Shown one piece after another: positions 37,095-44,572 of a DNA stretch of 64,000 nt. Below the pieces are notes generated by a model that was given only the letters and a program-made list of their open reading frames with translations, was not told the origin of the DNA and made no database searches. The position numbers and the translations under genes were made by a program. The stretch comes from an uncultured Sphingosinicella sp. (GTDB lineage: Bacteria > Pseudomonadota > Alphaproteobacteria > Sphingomonadales > Sphingomonadaceae): assembly GCF_902806315.1 (NCBI RefSeq), contig NZ_CADCWD010000017.1:1-64000 (forward strand), read 5' to 3'. Position 1 is the stretch's first letter. Each line of letters starts with the position of its first letter.

Positions 37095-37124
37095 GCGGAT
37101 GCCGGGCTGGGCCGCGGCATCCGC
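37095..37124 (-). terminator. Terminator of the PEP-CTERM protein gene
   Basis: On the minus strand GCGGATGCC and GGCATCCGC form a perfect 9-base stem with a 12-base GC-rich loop, followed by TTTCCTTTG. It is 47 bases past the stop at 37171. Confidence 0.75.
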
Positions 37125-37170
37125 TCCTTCGGTGTGCAGGAGGCCAGCGGACGAGCCGGCCCCCAGATGC

Positions 37171-37983
37171 TTAGGCGCTCTTCTTGCGGCGGAAGCCGAT
37201 CAGGCCGGCGGCTGCGATCGCGAAGAGGCCGAGACCCGCGGGCGCCGGAACGGGCGTGCCGCCGGTGCTGCCGCCGCTGCTCGAACGGCCGAGATTGACG
37301 GCCGAGAAGCTCTCGGGGCCAGCCTGGGCGGCCGAGATGGTCGATTCCAGCGCAATGCGGATGTCGCTGAAGTTCGGCAGGCTGAACACGGTCGAGTTGA
37401 GGCGGATCTGCTGCTCGGCGTCGACGACGAACACGTTGCCGGCGCGTCCGTTGCCGGTCTCGGTGGTCGCGAAATATTGCTGACCGTCGATCGCGTCGAT
37501 CAGGCGGCCGTTGCTGTCGTAGAATTTCAGCGTCACGTCGTTGACGTTCACGTCGTTCTTGGCGGCGCCGCCCGGCTCGATCGCGTTGAACAGCAGGCCG
37601 ATGTCGCTTGCGTCCTGGAAGCCCAGCTCACCGAGCGTCGGAATGCCGAACTTCTGGTTGTCCGCCTGCGGGTTCACCTCGTCGCCGCCGGTGTTGGTGA
37701 CGCCGTTGCCCATGAACACACGAGCGTCGCTGATGCAGGCGCTGGAGCCGATCGAGATCGAGCCGCCGGAACCCGCGGCAACGCAGCCGGATTCGACATC
37801 GTCGCCCTTGCCACGCTCCTGAAGCGTCAGCAGGCGCGGCGCATTGCCGAAGCCCTGGGCGGTGATGTCGATCGTGGAATCAAAGATGAGGCTGGCCGAA
37901 GCCGCCTGTGGGGTGGCGAACAGAGCCGCTGCGGTTGCCGCCGCGGCCATGAGCTTGATCGTCTTCTTCTGCACACCGAACAT
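37171..37983 (-). CDS. PEP-CTERM sorting-signal protein
   Basis: About 270 residues. Signal peptide (KLMAAAATAAALFATPQAASA), a Gly/Asn/Asp-rich extracellular beta domain, a Ser/Gly/Thr-rich linker (SSSGGSTGGT), and the tail VPAPAGLGLFAIAAAGLIGF then RRKK. The motif, helix and basic end match the PEP-CTERM (VPxPA variant) sorting signal recognised by exosortase. No exosortase lies in this window. The mature domain has no family I recognise; it carries two Cys (SGCVAA and SACISD) that could form a disulfide. Start ATG 37983 has GGGAGAG upstream. The gene lies behind a sigma-54 promoter match at 38043-38058. Confidence 0.88.
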   Translation of the reverse strand: MFGVQKKTIKLMAAAATAAALFATPQAASASLIFDSTIDITAQGFGNAPRLLTLQERGKGDDVESGCVAAGSGGSISIGSSACISDARVFMGNGVTNTGGDEVNPQADNQKFGIPTLGELGFQDASDIGLLFNAIEPGGAAKNDVNVNDVTLKFYDSNGRLIDAIDGQQYFATTETGNGRAGNVFVVDAEQQIRLNSTVFSLPNFSDIRIALESTISAAQAGPESFSAVNLGRSSSGGSTGGTPVPAPAGLGLFAIAAAGLIGFRRKKSA

Positions 37984-38042
37984 AGGTAACTCTCCCACTG
38001 TTTCGTCGCCGGAGCCTTGGCCCGGCCGTCCGGCAGTATCGA

Positions 38043-38058
38043 AGCAACGCCCGTGCCA
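38043..38058 (-). promoter_or_regulatory. Sigma-54 (RpoN) promoter of the PEP-CTERM gene
   Basis: Minus strand TGGCACG, 4 bases, TTGCT: a perfect fit to the -24/-12 consensus TGGCACG-N4-TTGCW, with the GG and GC exactly 10 bases apart. The predicted start is about 38032, about 50 bases before the ATG. Directly upstream is an 8-base perfect inverted repeat GGCGGGAA/TTCCCGCC (38062-38085) and a GTAA..TTAC palindrome near 38128, which could be activator sites. Confidence 0.85.
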
Positions 38059-38179
38059 GTGGGCGGGAAGCTGCGGATTCCCGCCGGTGACAATGGTAAA
38101 CGGCGGCAGCGGCGGAAACGCTCTTGTAAGGTTACCCGACAGTTAATTTCTGGCGGGATTTCTGCGCCGTCTCAGCGGT

Positions 38180-38208
38180 TTGAAACCTGGCGCCCGATGC
38201 CCTATATA
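38180..38208 (+). promoter_or_regulatory. Housekeeping sigma-70-type promoter of ssrA
   Basis: TTGAAA (38180-38185), a spacer of exactly 17 bases, then TATATA (38203-38208). Transcription would begin near 38215, just at the 5' end of the tmRNA acceptor piece. Confidence 0.85.
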
Positions 38209-38213
38209 GGTCG

Positions 38214-38480
38214 TCGCCGGGCTTGCCCGGATATGGCGATAAAGAGCGGCGTAGACTAGGCGCAGCGGACCCGGGGGCGGTACCCGGCGGCTCCACCAAA
38301 ATTGGCTGAAAGGCCGATCCTGATGGGGCCGAACTAGGATCGACGTGTGTTGAAAGGCGTTGTTTTTCGCTCGGAATGGGACCACCGCGACGGCCCATAT
38401 ATAAGTGCCAACGATAACGAGGCTCTTGCAATTGCTGCGTAACCCGGACCTCACGGTTTAGGTTATATCAGACAAAAGCG
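38214..38480 (+). ncRNA. ssrA: Two-piece (circularly permuted) tmRNA
   Basis: Transfer-messenger RNA for ribosome rescue, in the alphaproteobacterial permuted order. The acceptor piece comes first (about 38214-38298). It ends with CGGCTCC (38288-38294), A and an encoded CCA. A 26-base intervening segment (38299-38324) follows, which folds into a small hairpin. The coding piece starts with GGGGCCGAACTAGGATCGAC at 38325. GGGGCCG pairs fully with CGGCTCC, including G3-U70, the alanine identity pair. The tag frame GCC AAC ... GCG TAA lies at 38407-38442 and encodes ANDNEALAIAA. The 3' boundary of the coding piece is not determined; I set it near 38480. This tag places the organism among sphingomonads. 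Confidence 0.95.
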
Positions 38481-38489
38481 CGGTTCGAA

Positions 38490-38592
38490 CCCCACCGGGC
38501 AACAGAAGGGGAATTCAGCGGTACGGGGAGCACCGGGCAACAGAAGCTCCCCACCTCAGACAACACCAGGCCGGGCAATAGAAGCTCCCCAC
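38490..38592 (+). repeat. Three hairpin-type units with a nearly constant loop, 38-base period
   Basis: CCGGGCAAYAGAAG occurs at 38495, 38533 and 38571, exactly 38 bases apart. In unit 1 the loop ACCGGGCAACAGAA is closed by CCCC/GGGG (38490-38493, 38508-38511). In unit 2 the identical loop is closed by GGGGAGC/GCTCCCC (38525-38531, 38546-38552). Unit 3 keeps CCGGGCAATAGAAGCTCCCC but loses its left arm. Constant loop with changing stems suggests selection at the RNA level. The units lie between ssrA and the small lipoprotein gene. Confidence 0.7.
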
Positions 38593-38671
38593 TTGCCGCT
38601 GCCGGCCCGTCCCCGTAATGGACCGGCTCCATTCAGGCGGCGATACCCGCCGATTCTAAGGAGAGTGGGCT

Positions 38672-38950
38672 ATGAAGTTCATCATCAAGGCAGCCGCGAT
38701 CGCGGCCTTCGCGACCCTGACCGCTTGCGGCGGCGGTGGCAGCGGCGGCGATGCCGCGGCCAACCAGGAGCAGGCCTCCGACAACATGTCGGACGCGCTC
38801 GCCAACCAGTCCGAGAATGTCAGCGAGATGGCCGACAATGCCAGCGGCGCCACCGCCGATACGCTCGAGAACCAGGCGGCAGCCCTGGAGAACCAGTCCG
38901 AAGCGGCCGACGAGTCGAACGAGACCAACACCGTCGACGAAGCGCAGTAA
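38672..38950 (+). CDS. Small Asn/Gln-rich lipoprotein (paralogue A)
   Basis: A 92-residue lipoprotein. Signal and lipobox: MKFIIKAAAIAAFATLTACG (cleavage before Cys), then a Gly-rich linker and a predicted helix rich in Asn, Gln, Ala, Ser and Glu with repeats such as ANQSENV, LENQAAALENQSEA. The spacing suggests an amphipathic coiled-coil, reminiscent of short Lpp-like lipoproteins but lacking the C-terminal Lys that links Lpp to peptidoglycan; it ends in Asp-Glu-Ala-Gln. Start behind AAGGAGAG. It has a paralogue 170 bases downstream and its own terminator. Confidence 0.85.
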   Translation: MKFIIKAAAIAAFATLTACGGGGSGGDAAANQEQASDNMSDALANQSENVSEMADNASGATADTLENQAAALENQSEAADESNETNTVDEAQ

Positions 38951-38966
38951 TCCTGCAGGCTCGAAG

Positions 38967-39002
38967 AAGGGCGCCTGCACACGACGTGCCGGCGCCCTTT
39001 TT
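38967..39002 (+). terminator. Rho-independent terminator after lipoprotein A
   Basis: GGGCGCC (38969-38975) pairs with GGCGCCC (38991-38997) around a 15-base loop, followed by TTTTT. It begins 18 bases past the stop of the first small lipoprotein gene. Confidence 0.9.
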
Positions 39003-39119
39003 CATGTTCGCCACCGCCTTCAGTTCGCCTCCGACACGAACTTGCCGCGTGCCCGCACCTGGCTTATGCAGCGGGGCCGCTAATTTGAGTTAGCGCGCCA
39101 ACAACCAGGGGACAGATTC

Positions 39120-39398
39120 ATGAAACTCGTCATCAAAGCCATCGCCGTCTCGGCCTTCGCGACCCTCTCCGCCTGTGGCGGCGGCGGCGACAGCGCGGCC
39201 TCCAACATCGAAGCCGCGGCCGAGAACCAGTCGGAGGCGCTCGAGGCCCAGGCCGACAACCTCACCCAGCAGGCCGACAACGCCACCGGCGCCGAAGCGA
39301 ACGCTCTGGAGAACCAGGCCACCGCCATGGAAAACCAGGCCGAGAATGTCAGCGAAGCCGGCGAGAACCAGGCCGAAGCCGCCGACGACGCCCAATAA
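39120..39398 (+). CDS. Small Asn/Gln-rich lipoprotein (paralogue B)
   Basis: A 92-residue lipoprotein, same length as paralogue A. Signal and lipobox: MKLVIKAIAVSAFATLSACG, followed by a helix made of EALEAQADNLTQQAD, ANALENQATAMENQAEN and a C-terminal NQAEAADDAQ. The shared framework (MK-x-x-IKA, FATL[ST]ACGGGG, ATG, LENQA, DEAQ/DDAQ ends) shows the two arose by duplication. The ribosome site is AACCAGGGGAC. No sequence motif suggests an enzyme. Probably an outer-membrane or periplasmic structural peptide; that is inference from the signal and composition. Confidence 0.85.
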   Translation: MKLVIKAIAVSAFATLSACGGGGDSAASNIEAAAENQSEALEAQADNLTQQADNATGAEANALENQATAMENQAENVSEAGENQAEAADDAQ

Positions 39399-39411
39399 GC
39401 TCGTTCCAGAG

Positions 39412-39446
39412 AAGGGCTGCCGCGGAAGGTCTCGGCAGCCCTTTTT
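39412..39446 (+). terminator. Rho-independent terminator after lipoprotein B
   Basis: AGGGCTGCCG and CGGCAGCCCT form a near-perfect 10-base stem with a 10-base loop followed by TTTT. It starts about 15 bases past the stop of the second lipoprotein gene. Confidence 0.9.
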
Positions 39447-39507
39447 CGCGTTAACCGCCGCTGGCCCATCCCCAACTCACTAAGGGCGTCACGCCGATGA
39501 CCGCCGA

Positions 39508-40347
39508 TCAGGCCCGTCCGCCTCGTTCGGCCAGGAAGCTCAGCAGATCCTGCGACAGTTGATCCTTGTGCGTTGCGAAGAGCCCGTGCGGAGCGCCTTC
39601 ATATTCGATCAATCGCGCGCCCGCGATCGCCTGTGCCGCCGCGCGGCCGGTCGCGTCGATCGGCGCGTCGCTGTCGCTGGTCCCGTGGACGATCAGGGTC
39701 GGCACCCGAAACGCCGCCATCTCCGGGCGAAAGTCGGTGGTGCCGAACGCGAGCCGGGCGACGAGCGCCGGGTGCACGCCAATCTCCATCGCCATGCCCC
39801 ATGCCCAATCGAGCACCGCCTGGCTTACCGGATGCGAGATCACGCCCACGCCGAAGAAGGTCTTGAAGTAGGAGCGGTAGAAGTCCGCCCGGTCCGCGAC
39901 CAGCTTCCCGGTCATCCGCGCGAACTTGGCCGGGTCGAATCCATCCGGATTGTCGTCCCGCCTCAGCAGCAGCGGCAGCACCGGCGCCACCAGCGCCGCT
40001 TGCGACACACCCCTGCCACCGTGCCGCGACATGTATCGCGCGACATCGCCCGTACCCATCGAAAAGGCGACCAAAGCAGCCCCGGATTCGATCTCGGCCG
40101 CCGCCATCACATCCGCAAGATCGTCCGCGAACGTGTCGTAATCATAGCCCTCCCACGGCTGGTCCGACCGGCCGAAGCCTCGTCGGTCGTAAGCGATGAC
40201 GCGACAGCCGGCCTCGGCGAGCGCCATCGCCTGATCGTCCCACATGTCCGCCGACAAGGGCCAGCCGTGGATCATCACCACTGGCCGCCCCTCGCCCCAA
40301 TCCTTGACGTAGAGTTCGGTCCCGTCGCGTGTCTCGATGATCGGCAT
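39508..40347 (-). CDS. Alpha/beta hydrolase, non-heme haloperoxidase/esterase-like
   Basis: A 279-residue alpha/beta hydrolase. Oxyanion region VVMIHGWPLSADMW, nucleophile elbow LVAFSMGTGDVARY (Ser in FSMGTG), acid in LIVHGTSDSDAPIDATG, and His in EGAPHGLFATHKDQL. The GWPLSADMWDDQ and YDRRGFGRSDQPWEGYDYDTFADDL stretches are shared with cofactor-free chloroperoxidases and aryl esterases. Start at 40347 (MPIIETRDGTELYVKDWG) aligns with family N-termini; a longer frame lacks homology. The substrate is unknown. Confidence 0.9.
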   Translation of the reverse strand: MPIIETRDGTELYVKDWGEGRPVVMIHGWPLSADMWDDQAMALAEAGCRVIAYDRRGFGRSDQPWEGYDYDTFADDLADVMAAAEIESGAALVAFSMGTGDVARYMSRHGGRGVSQAALVAPVLPLLLRRDDNPDGFDPAKFARMTGKLVADRADFYRSYFKTFFGVGVISHPVSQAVLDWAWGMAMEIGVHPALVARLAFGTTDFRPEMAAFRVPTLIVHGTSDSDAPIDATGRAAAQAIAGARLIEYEGAPHGLFATHKDQLSQDLLSFLAERGGRA

Positions 40348-40494
40348 GCGCCGCCTTTCGCCAGTGATGTGAAGACCATAGCCGTTCACCACGGCCAAGG
40401 TTCCACCGGGCGAACCGCCCCGAACCGCGCAAAGGTCAAAGCGGACGATGTTCGACGCGGCCCAGCACACTCCGGCTGCTGAGCGTCTCCGGCT

Positions 40495-41346
40495 TTAGGC
40501 CGGGCGGTTGCCCATTGGTTCGCCGAGCCGCACCGGCCGCTCCGGTGCCCAGTCTTCGTTGAAGGCAATGGTGCCCTGCCTGAACAGCATCACGACCGTG
40601 GAGCCGAGAAGGAAGCGGCCCATCTCGTCGCCCTTTCGCAACAGGATCGGATCCTCAGCATAGGTCCATTCCGACACCTTGTTGGTGCGCTTCGGATTGA
40701 CGACGCCGTGCCAGACCGTTGCCATGCTGCCGACGATGGTGGCGCCGACCAGGACCATTACGAACGGCCCGTGTTCCGGCGATTCGAAGACGCACACCAC
40801 GCGCTCATTGCGCGCAAACAGGTTCGGCACACCGCGCGCGGTGGTCGGGTTCACCGAGAACAGCGAACCCGGCACATAGATCATGCGCGTGAGCTTGCCG
40901 TCGCAGGGCATGTGCAGGCGGTGATAATCCTTTGGCGACAGGTACAGGTTGGCGAAGCTGCCGTGGCGGAAATGAGCCGCCAGCGTCGCGTCGCCACCGA
41001 CAAGTTCGGTGGTGGTGAAGCGATGGCCCTTGGCCTGCAGGATGTGGTGGTCGTCGATGGCGCCGAACTGGCTAATGGCCCCGTCCACGGGGCAGGCGAA
41101 ATCGGCCTCCGACAACGGGCGAGCGCCCGTTTTGAGCGGGCGGGTGAAGAACTCATTGAAGCTGTTGTAGCTCCCGATGTCCGCGTTTTCGGCTTCGTGC
41201 ATGGCGACGCCGTACTTGCCCACGAACCAGCGGATCAGCCGGGGCGTGAACCAGTCGCTGCGCGCCCCCGCGATGCGGCCGGCGAAGGTCGTCAGACGCC
41301 GCTTGGGCAAGATGTGCTGAAGCATGACGTTCAGGCGGTCGGACAT
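40495..41346 (-). CDS. psd: Phosphatidylserine decarboxylase proenzyme
   Basis: A 283-residue proenzyme that makes phosphatidylethanolamine. Self-cleavage motif LGST in MGRFLLGSTVVMLFRQG gives a pyruvoyl group on Ser. Earlier: FNEFFTRPLKTGARPL, ACPVDGAISQFG, and SPKDYHRLHMPCDGKL, which are the conserved substrate-binding motifs of the E. coli-type enzyme. Length matches that type. The N-terminus lacks a clear membrane helix, as expected for a membrane-associated subunit. No pssA is adjacent. Confidence 0.96.
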   Translation of the reverse strand: MSDRLNVMLQHILPKRRLTTFAGRIAGARSDWFTPRLIRWFVGKYGVAMHEAENADIGSYNSFNEFFTRPLKTGARPLSEADFACPVDGAISQFGAIDDHHILQAKGHRFTTTELVGGDATLAAHFRHGSFANLYLSPKDYHRLHMPCDGKLTRMIYVPGSLFSVNPTTARGVPNLFARNERVVCVFESPEHGPFVMVLVGATIVGSMATVWHGVVNPKRTNKVSEWTYAEDPILLRKGDEMGRFLLGSTVVMLFRQGTIAFNEDWAPERPVRLGEPMGNRPA

Positions 41347-41391
41347 ATCAATCTCAAGCGTTCACACCTTCATCTGCTTCGGCATGCCAAG

Positions 41392-41544
41392 CTAAGCGAA
41401 ATCGCCCAGCCTGGCGGCCTCTTCTTCCTCCTGCTCTTGATTGGGGTGGGTCGTCGCCGGGTTCTGGGCATCGCCGCCATTCTCAAACGTGCCGGACATG
41501 TCGTTAGGGTCGGGCTGGTTGCCTGGCTTCGGGATGATCGTCAT
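41392..41544 (-). CDS. Small acidic hypothetical protein
   Basis: A 50-residue peptide, MTIIPKPGNQPDPNDMSGTF and ending NQEQEEEEAARLGDFA. It is rich in Asn, Pro, Gln and Glu and looks disordered. The strong ribosome site AAGGAGAG about 5 bases before the ATG at 41544 supports that it is real; a longer in-frame extension upstream has no ribosome site. Function unknown. Confidence 0.6.
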   Translation of the reverse strand: MTIIPKPGNQPDPNDMSGTFENGGDAQNPATTHPNQEQEEEEAARLGDFA

Positions 41545-41672
41545 CTTGCTCTCCTTGTGCCCAGTACAACGCACCGGCACACAGATGTGCCATCGCCTGT
41601 CAGCCGCTGCATATCCGCGATCGCTCGGAATGCCCAAAAGCGGAATGTTCGCCCCGGGGCAGTCATGCCGTC

Positions 41673-41703
41673 AAAGAAAAAGGCCCCGCATCGCTGCGAG
41701 GCC
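41673..41703 (-). terminator. Terminator of the rimP-to-pnp operon
   Basis: On the minus strand GGCCTCGCA (41703-41695) pairs with TGCGGGGCC (41690-41682) with one G-T pair and a 4-base loop, followed by TTTTTC. It lies 32 bases past the pnp stop codon. Confidence 0.85.
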
Positions 41704-41734
41704 TTTCCTGTTTCAGCTCTAACGCTCTGTCGAC

Positions 41735-44155
41735 TTAATCGTCATCGCGGGTCAGGAACGCCGGTGCGAACTCCGGCTCGGGGCCATCGTCGCGACCACC
41801 TGAACGGGGCTCGCGGTCGCCGCCTTCGCTGCGCTCGCGGCGGGGTCCGCGATCCCCCCGATCGCCGCCCCCGCGACCTTCGCCGCGCTCGCCGCCCCGG
41901 CCACCACCGTCACGGCCGCCGCCGTCACGACGAGGCCCACGATCACGGCCGCCACCGCCGTCGCGGCGGGGACCACGGTCGCGATCGCCACGGTCGCCGC
42001 GCGGGCCCCGCTCACGATCGCCGCCTTCGCGCGGAGGACGCGTGTCCTCCAGCTCGGCGCCGGTCTCCTGGTCGACGACGCGCATCGACAGGCGGACCTT
42101 GCCGCGCTGGTCGATCTCGAGGACCTTGACCTTGACCTCCTGGCCTTCGCTCAGGGCGTCCGAGACCTTCTCGACGCGCTCGTTGCGGATCTCCGAGACG
42201 TGGACGAGACCGTCCTTGCCGCCCATGAAGTTCACGAACGCGCCGAAGTCGACCATGTTGACGACCTTGCCGGTGTAGACCTTGCCGACCTCGGGCTCCT
42301 CGACGATGCCGGAGATCCAGCGGCGCGCCGCCTCGATCTGCGACAGATCGGACGAGCTGATCTTGATCAGGCCCTCGTCGTCGATGTCCACCTTGGCGCC
42401 CGTTTGCGCGACGATCTCGCGGATCACCTTGCCGCCGGTGCCGATCACTTCGCGGATCTTCGCCTTGTCGATCTGCATGGTCTCGATACGCGGGGCGTGA
42501 GCGGAAAGCTCCTGCCGCGTCTCGCCGAGCGCCTTGTTCATCTCCGCGAGGATATGCGCGCGGCCTTCGCTGGCCTGGGCCAGAGCGATGCGCATGATCT
42601 CCTCGGTGATGCCGGCGATCTTGATATCCATCTGGAGCGAGGTGATGCCCTTCTCCGTTCCGGCCACCTTGAAGTCCATGTCGCCGAGATGATCCTCGTC
42701 GCCCAGGATGTCGGAGAGGACCGCGAAGTCCTTGCCTTCCAGGATCAGGCCCATTGCGATGCCGGAGACCGGCCGCTTCAAGGGCACGCCGGCATCCATC
42801 AGCGCGAGGGAGCCGCCGCACACGCTCGCCATCGACGAGGAGCCGTTGCTCTCGGTGATGTCGGAGGTGACGCGGATCGTGTAGGGGAATTCCTCCGCCG
42901 TCGGCAGCACCGGGTGCAGCGCGCGCCAGGCGAGCTTGCCGTGGCCGACTTCGCGGCGCCCGGGGGCTCCGAAGCGGCCGACTTCGCCTACCGAATAAGG
43001 CGGGAAGTTATAGTGCAGCATGAAATTCTGGTAGGAGAGGCCTTCCAGTCCGTCGATCATCTGCTCGGCGTCCTTGGTGCCCAAGGTGGTCGTGCAGATC
43101 GCCTGGGTCTCGCCGCGGGTGAACAGCGAGGAGCCGTGGGTGCGCGGCAGGAAGCCGACCATCGACTCGATCGGGCGCACCGTCTTGGTGTCGCGGCCGT
43201 CGATACGGCGGCCGTCCTTCAGGATCGCGCCGCGGACGATTTCCGCCTCCAGCTTCTTCACCAGCTTGAGGCTGGCGAGATAGGCTGAGGGGTTCTCGTC
43301 CTTGGTCGCTTCAAACGCTTCGCGGGCCTTGGTCCGGGCTTCGTTGACCGCGGTCTGGCGCGCCTGCTTGTCCGTGATGCGATAGGCCGCGGCGAGGTCC
43401 TCGCCGATCAGGTCGCGAAGCTGCTGCTTCACCGCCTTGTGATCGTCGCCCTGGTCGAGTTCCCACGGATCCTTGGCCGACTGCTCCGCCAGCTTGATGA
43501 TCGCGCCGATCACCTTGCGGCTCGCCTCGTGCGCGAAGCTGACCGCGCCCAGCATGATCTCTTCCGAAAGCTCCTTGGCTTCGGATTCCACCATCATCAC
43601 CGCGTCCTGCGTGGCTGCGACGACGAGGTCGAGCTCGCCTTCCTTGCACTGGTCGAGGCTCGGGTTGAGCTGATACTCGCCATCCTTGTAGCCGACGCGC
43701 GCCGCGCCGATCGGGCCCATGAAGGGCACGCCCGAAATGGTCAGCGCCGCCGACGCGGCCACCATCGCGACCATGTCCGGCTCGTTCACCCCGTCATAGG
43801 ACAGGACATGAGCAATGACGTTGATCTCGTTATAGAACCCTTCGGGGAACAGCGGACGGATCGGACGATCGATCAGGCGGCTGGTCAGCGTCTCCTTTTC
43901 GGTCGCGCCGCGCTCGCGCTTGAAGAAGCCGCCCGGGATGCGCCCGGCGGCCGAGAATTTTTCCTGGTAGTGGACGGTGAGCGGGAAGAAATCCTGCCCC
44001 GACTTGACGCTCTTCGCCGCGGTGACGGCGCAAAGGACGACGGTTTCGCCGAGGGTCGCGAGCACCGCGCCGTCAGCCTGGCGGGCAACGCGCCCCGTTT
44101 CGAGTGTCAGGGTTTGTCCGCCCCACTCGATCTGTACTTTCTTGGTATCGAACAT
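41735..44155 (-). CDS. pnp: Polyribonucleotide nucleotidyltransferase
   Basis: An 806-residue 3'-5' exoribonuclease using phosphate, a core component of RNA turnover. Two RNase PH domains ([39 protein letters not shown]), a linker helix domain, the KH domain with [21 protein letters not shown], and the S1 domain with [33 protein letters not shown]. Then comes an unusual 100-residue C-terminal tail almost only of Arg, Gly and Asp (repeated [18 protein letters not shown]). Start [13 protein letters not shown] at 44155 fits the family; a 9-residue longer frame exists. Downstream of rpsO in the same operon. Confidence 0.97.
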   Translation of the reverse strand: MFDTKKVQIEWGGQTLTLETGRVARQADGAVLATLGETVVLCAVTAAKSVKSGQDFFPLTVHYQEKFSAAGRIPGGFFKRERGATEKETLTSRLIDRPIRPLFPEGFYNEINVIAHVLSYDGVNEPDMVAMVAASAALTISGVPFMGPIGAARVGYKDGEYQLNPSLDQCKEGELDLVVAATQDAVMMVESEAKELSEEIMLGAVSFAHEASRKVIGAIIKLAEQSAKDPWELDQGDDHKAVKQQLRDLIGEDLAAAYRITDKQARQTAVNEARTKAREAFEATKDENPSAYLASLKLVKKLEAEIVRGAILKDGRRIDGRDTKTVRPIESMVGFLPRTHGSSLFTRGETQAICTTTLGTKDAEQMIDGLEGLSYQNFMLHYNFPPYSVGEVGRFGAPGRREVGHGKLAWRALHPVLPTAEEFPYTIRVTSDITESNGSSSMASVCGGSLALMDAGVPLKRPVSGIAMGLILEGKDFAVLSDILGDEDHLGDMDFKVAGTEKGITSLQMDIKIAGITEEIMRIALAQASEGRAHILAEMNKALGETRQELSAHAPRIETMQIDKAKIREVIGTGGKVIREIVAQTGAKVDIDDEGLIKISSSDLSQIEAARRWISGIVEEPEVGKVYTGKVVNMVDFGAFVNFMGGKDGLVHVSEIRNERVEKVSDALSEGQEVKVKVLEIDQRGKVRLSMRVVDQETGAELEDTRPPREGGDRERGPRGDRGDRDRGPRRDGGGGRDRGPRRDGGGRDGGGRGGERGEGRGGGDRGDRGPRRERSEGGDREPRSGGRDDGPEPEFAPAFLTRDDD

Positions 44156-44222
44156 GTAGTTTTCCTTAGATCCGGTCGCCAAATGCGGCCGGGGCAGCTA
44201 TCCGGACCCAAGTCCGGAGAGT

Positions 44223-44239
44223 TGGGCCTATATGGCCCA
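44223..44239. promoter_or_regulatory. Palindrome in the rpsO-pnp intergenic region
   Basis: TGGGCC and GGCCCA flank TATAT (6-base perfect stem, 5-base loop) in the leader of pnp. In enterobacteria the pnp leader carries an RNase III-cleaved stem used for autocontrol; this hairpin is in the same position but much shorter, so that role is only a possibility. Confidence 0.4.
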
Positions 44240-44274
44240 TCGGGCACCGCCGAATTGCGGATGCCAGATATGAC

Positions 44275-44296
44275 AAGCGGCCCCGCAGGGCCGCTT
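44275..44296 (-). terminator. Strong hairpin downstream of rpsO
   Basis: AAGCGGCCC, a 4-base loop and GGGCCGCTT form a perfect 9-base stem, immediately after the rpsO stop. There is no T-tract, so it may serve as an attenuator or stability element between rpsO and pnp. Confidence 0.6.
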
Positions 44297-44300
44297 GGTG

Positions 44301-44570
44301 TTACTTACGAAGACCGAGCTTCGCGATGAGTGCGGTGTAGCGATCCGCTTCCGTCTTCCGGAGATAATCCAGAAGCGAGCGGCGCTTGTTGACCAGCATC
44401 AGAAGGCCGCGGCGGGAGTGATTGTCCTTCGCGTGCGTCTTGAAGTGCTGGGTGAGGTTGTTGATGCGCTCCGTGAGGATCGCGACCTGGACTTCGGGCG
44501 AACCCGTATCGCCGCTTCCGCGGGCGTTGTCCGAAATGATTTCCTGCTTGCGCTCGGCTGTCACCGACAT
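44301..44570 (-). CDS. rpsO: Ribosomal protein uS15
   Basis: An 89-residue small-subunit ribosomal protein. The ATG at 44570 ([12 protein letters not shown]) has AAGGAG upstream. [56 protein letters not shown] is diagnostic uS15 sequence. The start overlaps the region of the truB stop; the two are contiguous in the operon. uS15 regulates its own translation in model species; no leader structure was identified. Confidence 0.98.
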   Translation of the reverse strand: MSVTAERKQEIISDNARGSGDTGSPEVQVAILTERINNLTQHFKTHAKDNHSRRGLLMLVNKRRSLLDYLRKTEADRYTALIAKLGLRK

Positions 44571-44572
44571 CG

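Noticed and set aside
38480-38500. GGTTCGAACCCC as a possible tRNA T-arm
   Set aside because: No cloverleaf can be built around it: no acceptor stem or anticodon arm with correct spacing, and it follows directly on the tmRNA coding piece.
38495-38592. The 38-base repeats as a CRISPR array
   Set aside because: Only three short units, with the units themselves forming hairpins and no spacer of distinct origin; no cas genes in the window.
40708-42129. A 473-residue plus-strand frame across psd and the pnp end
   Set aside because: Shadow of genes on the other strand with Arg/Gly-biased composition; it spans two real genes and a terminator.
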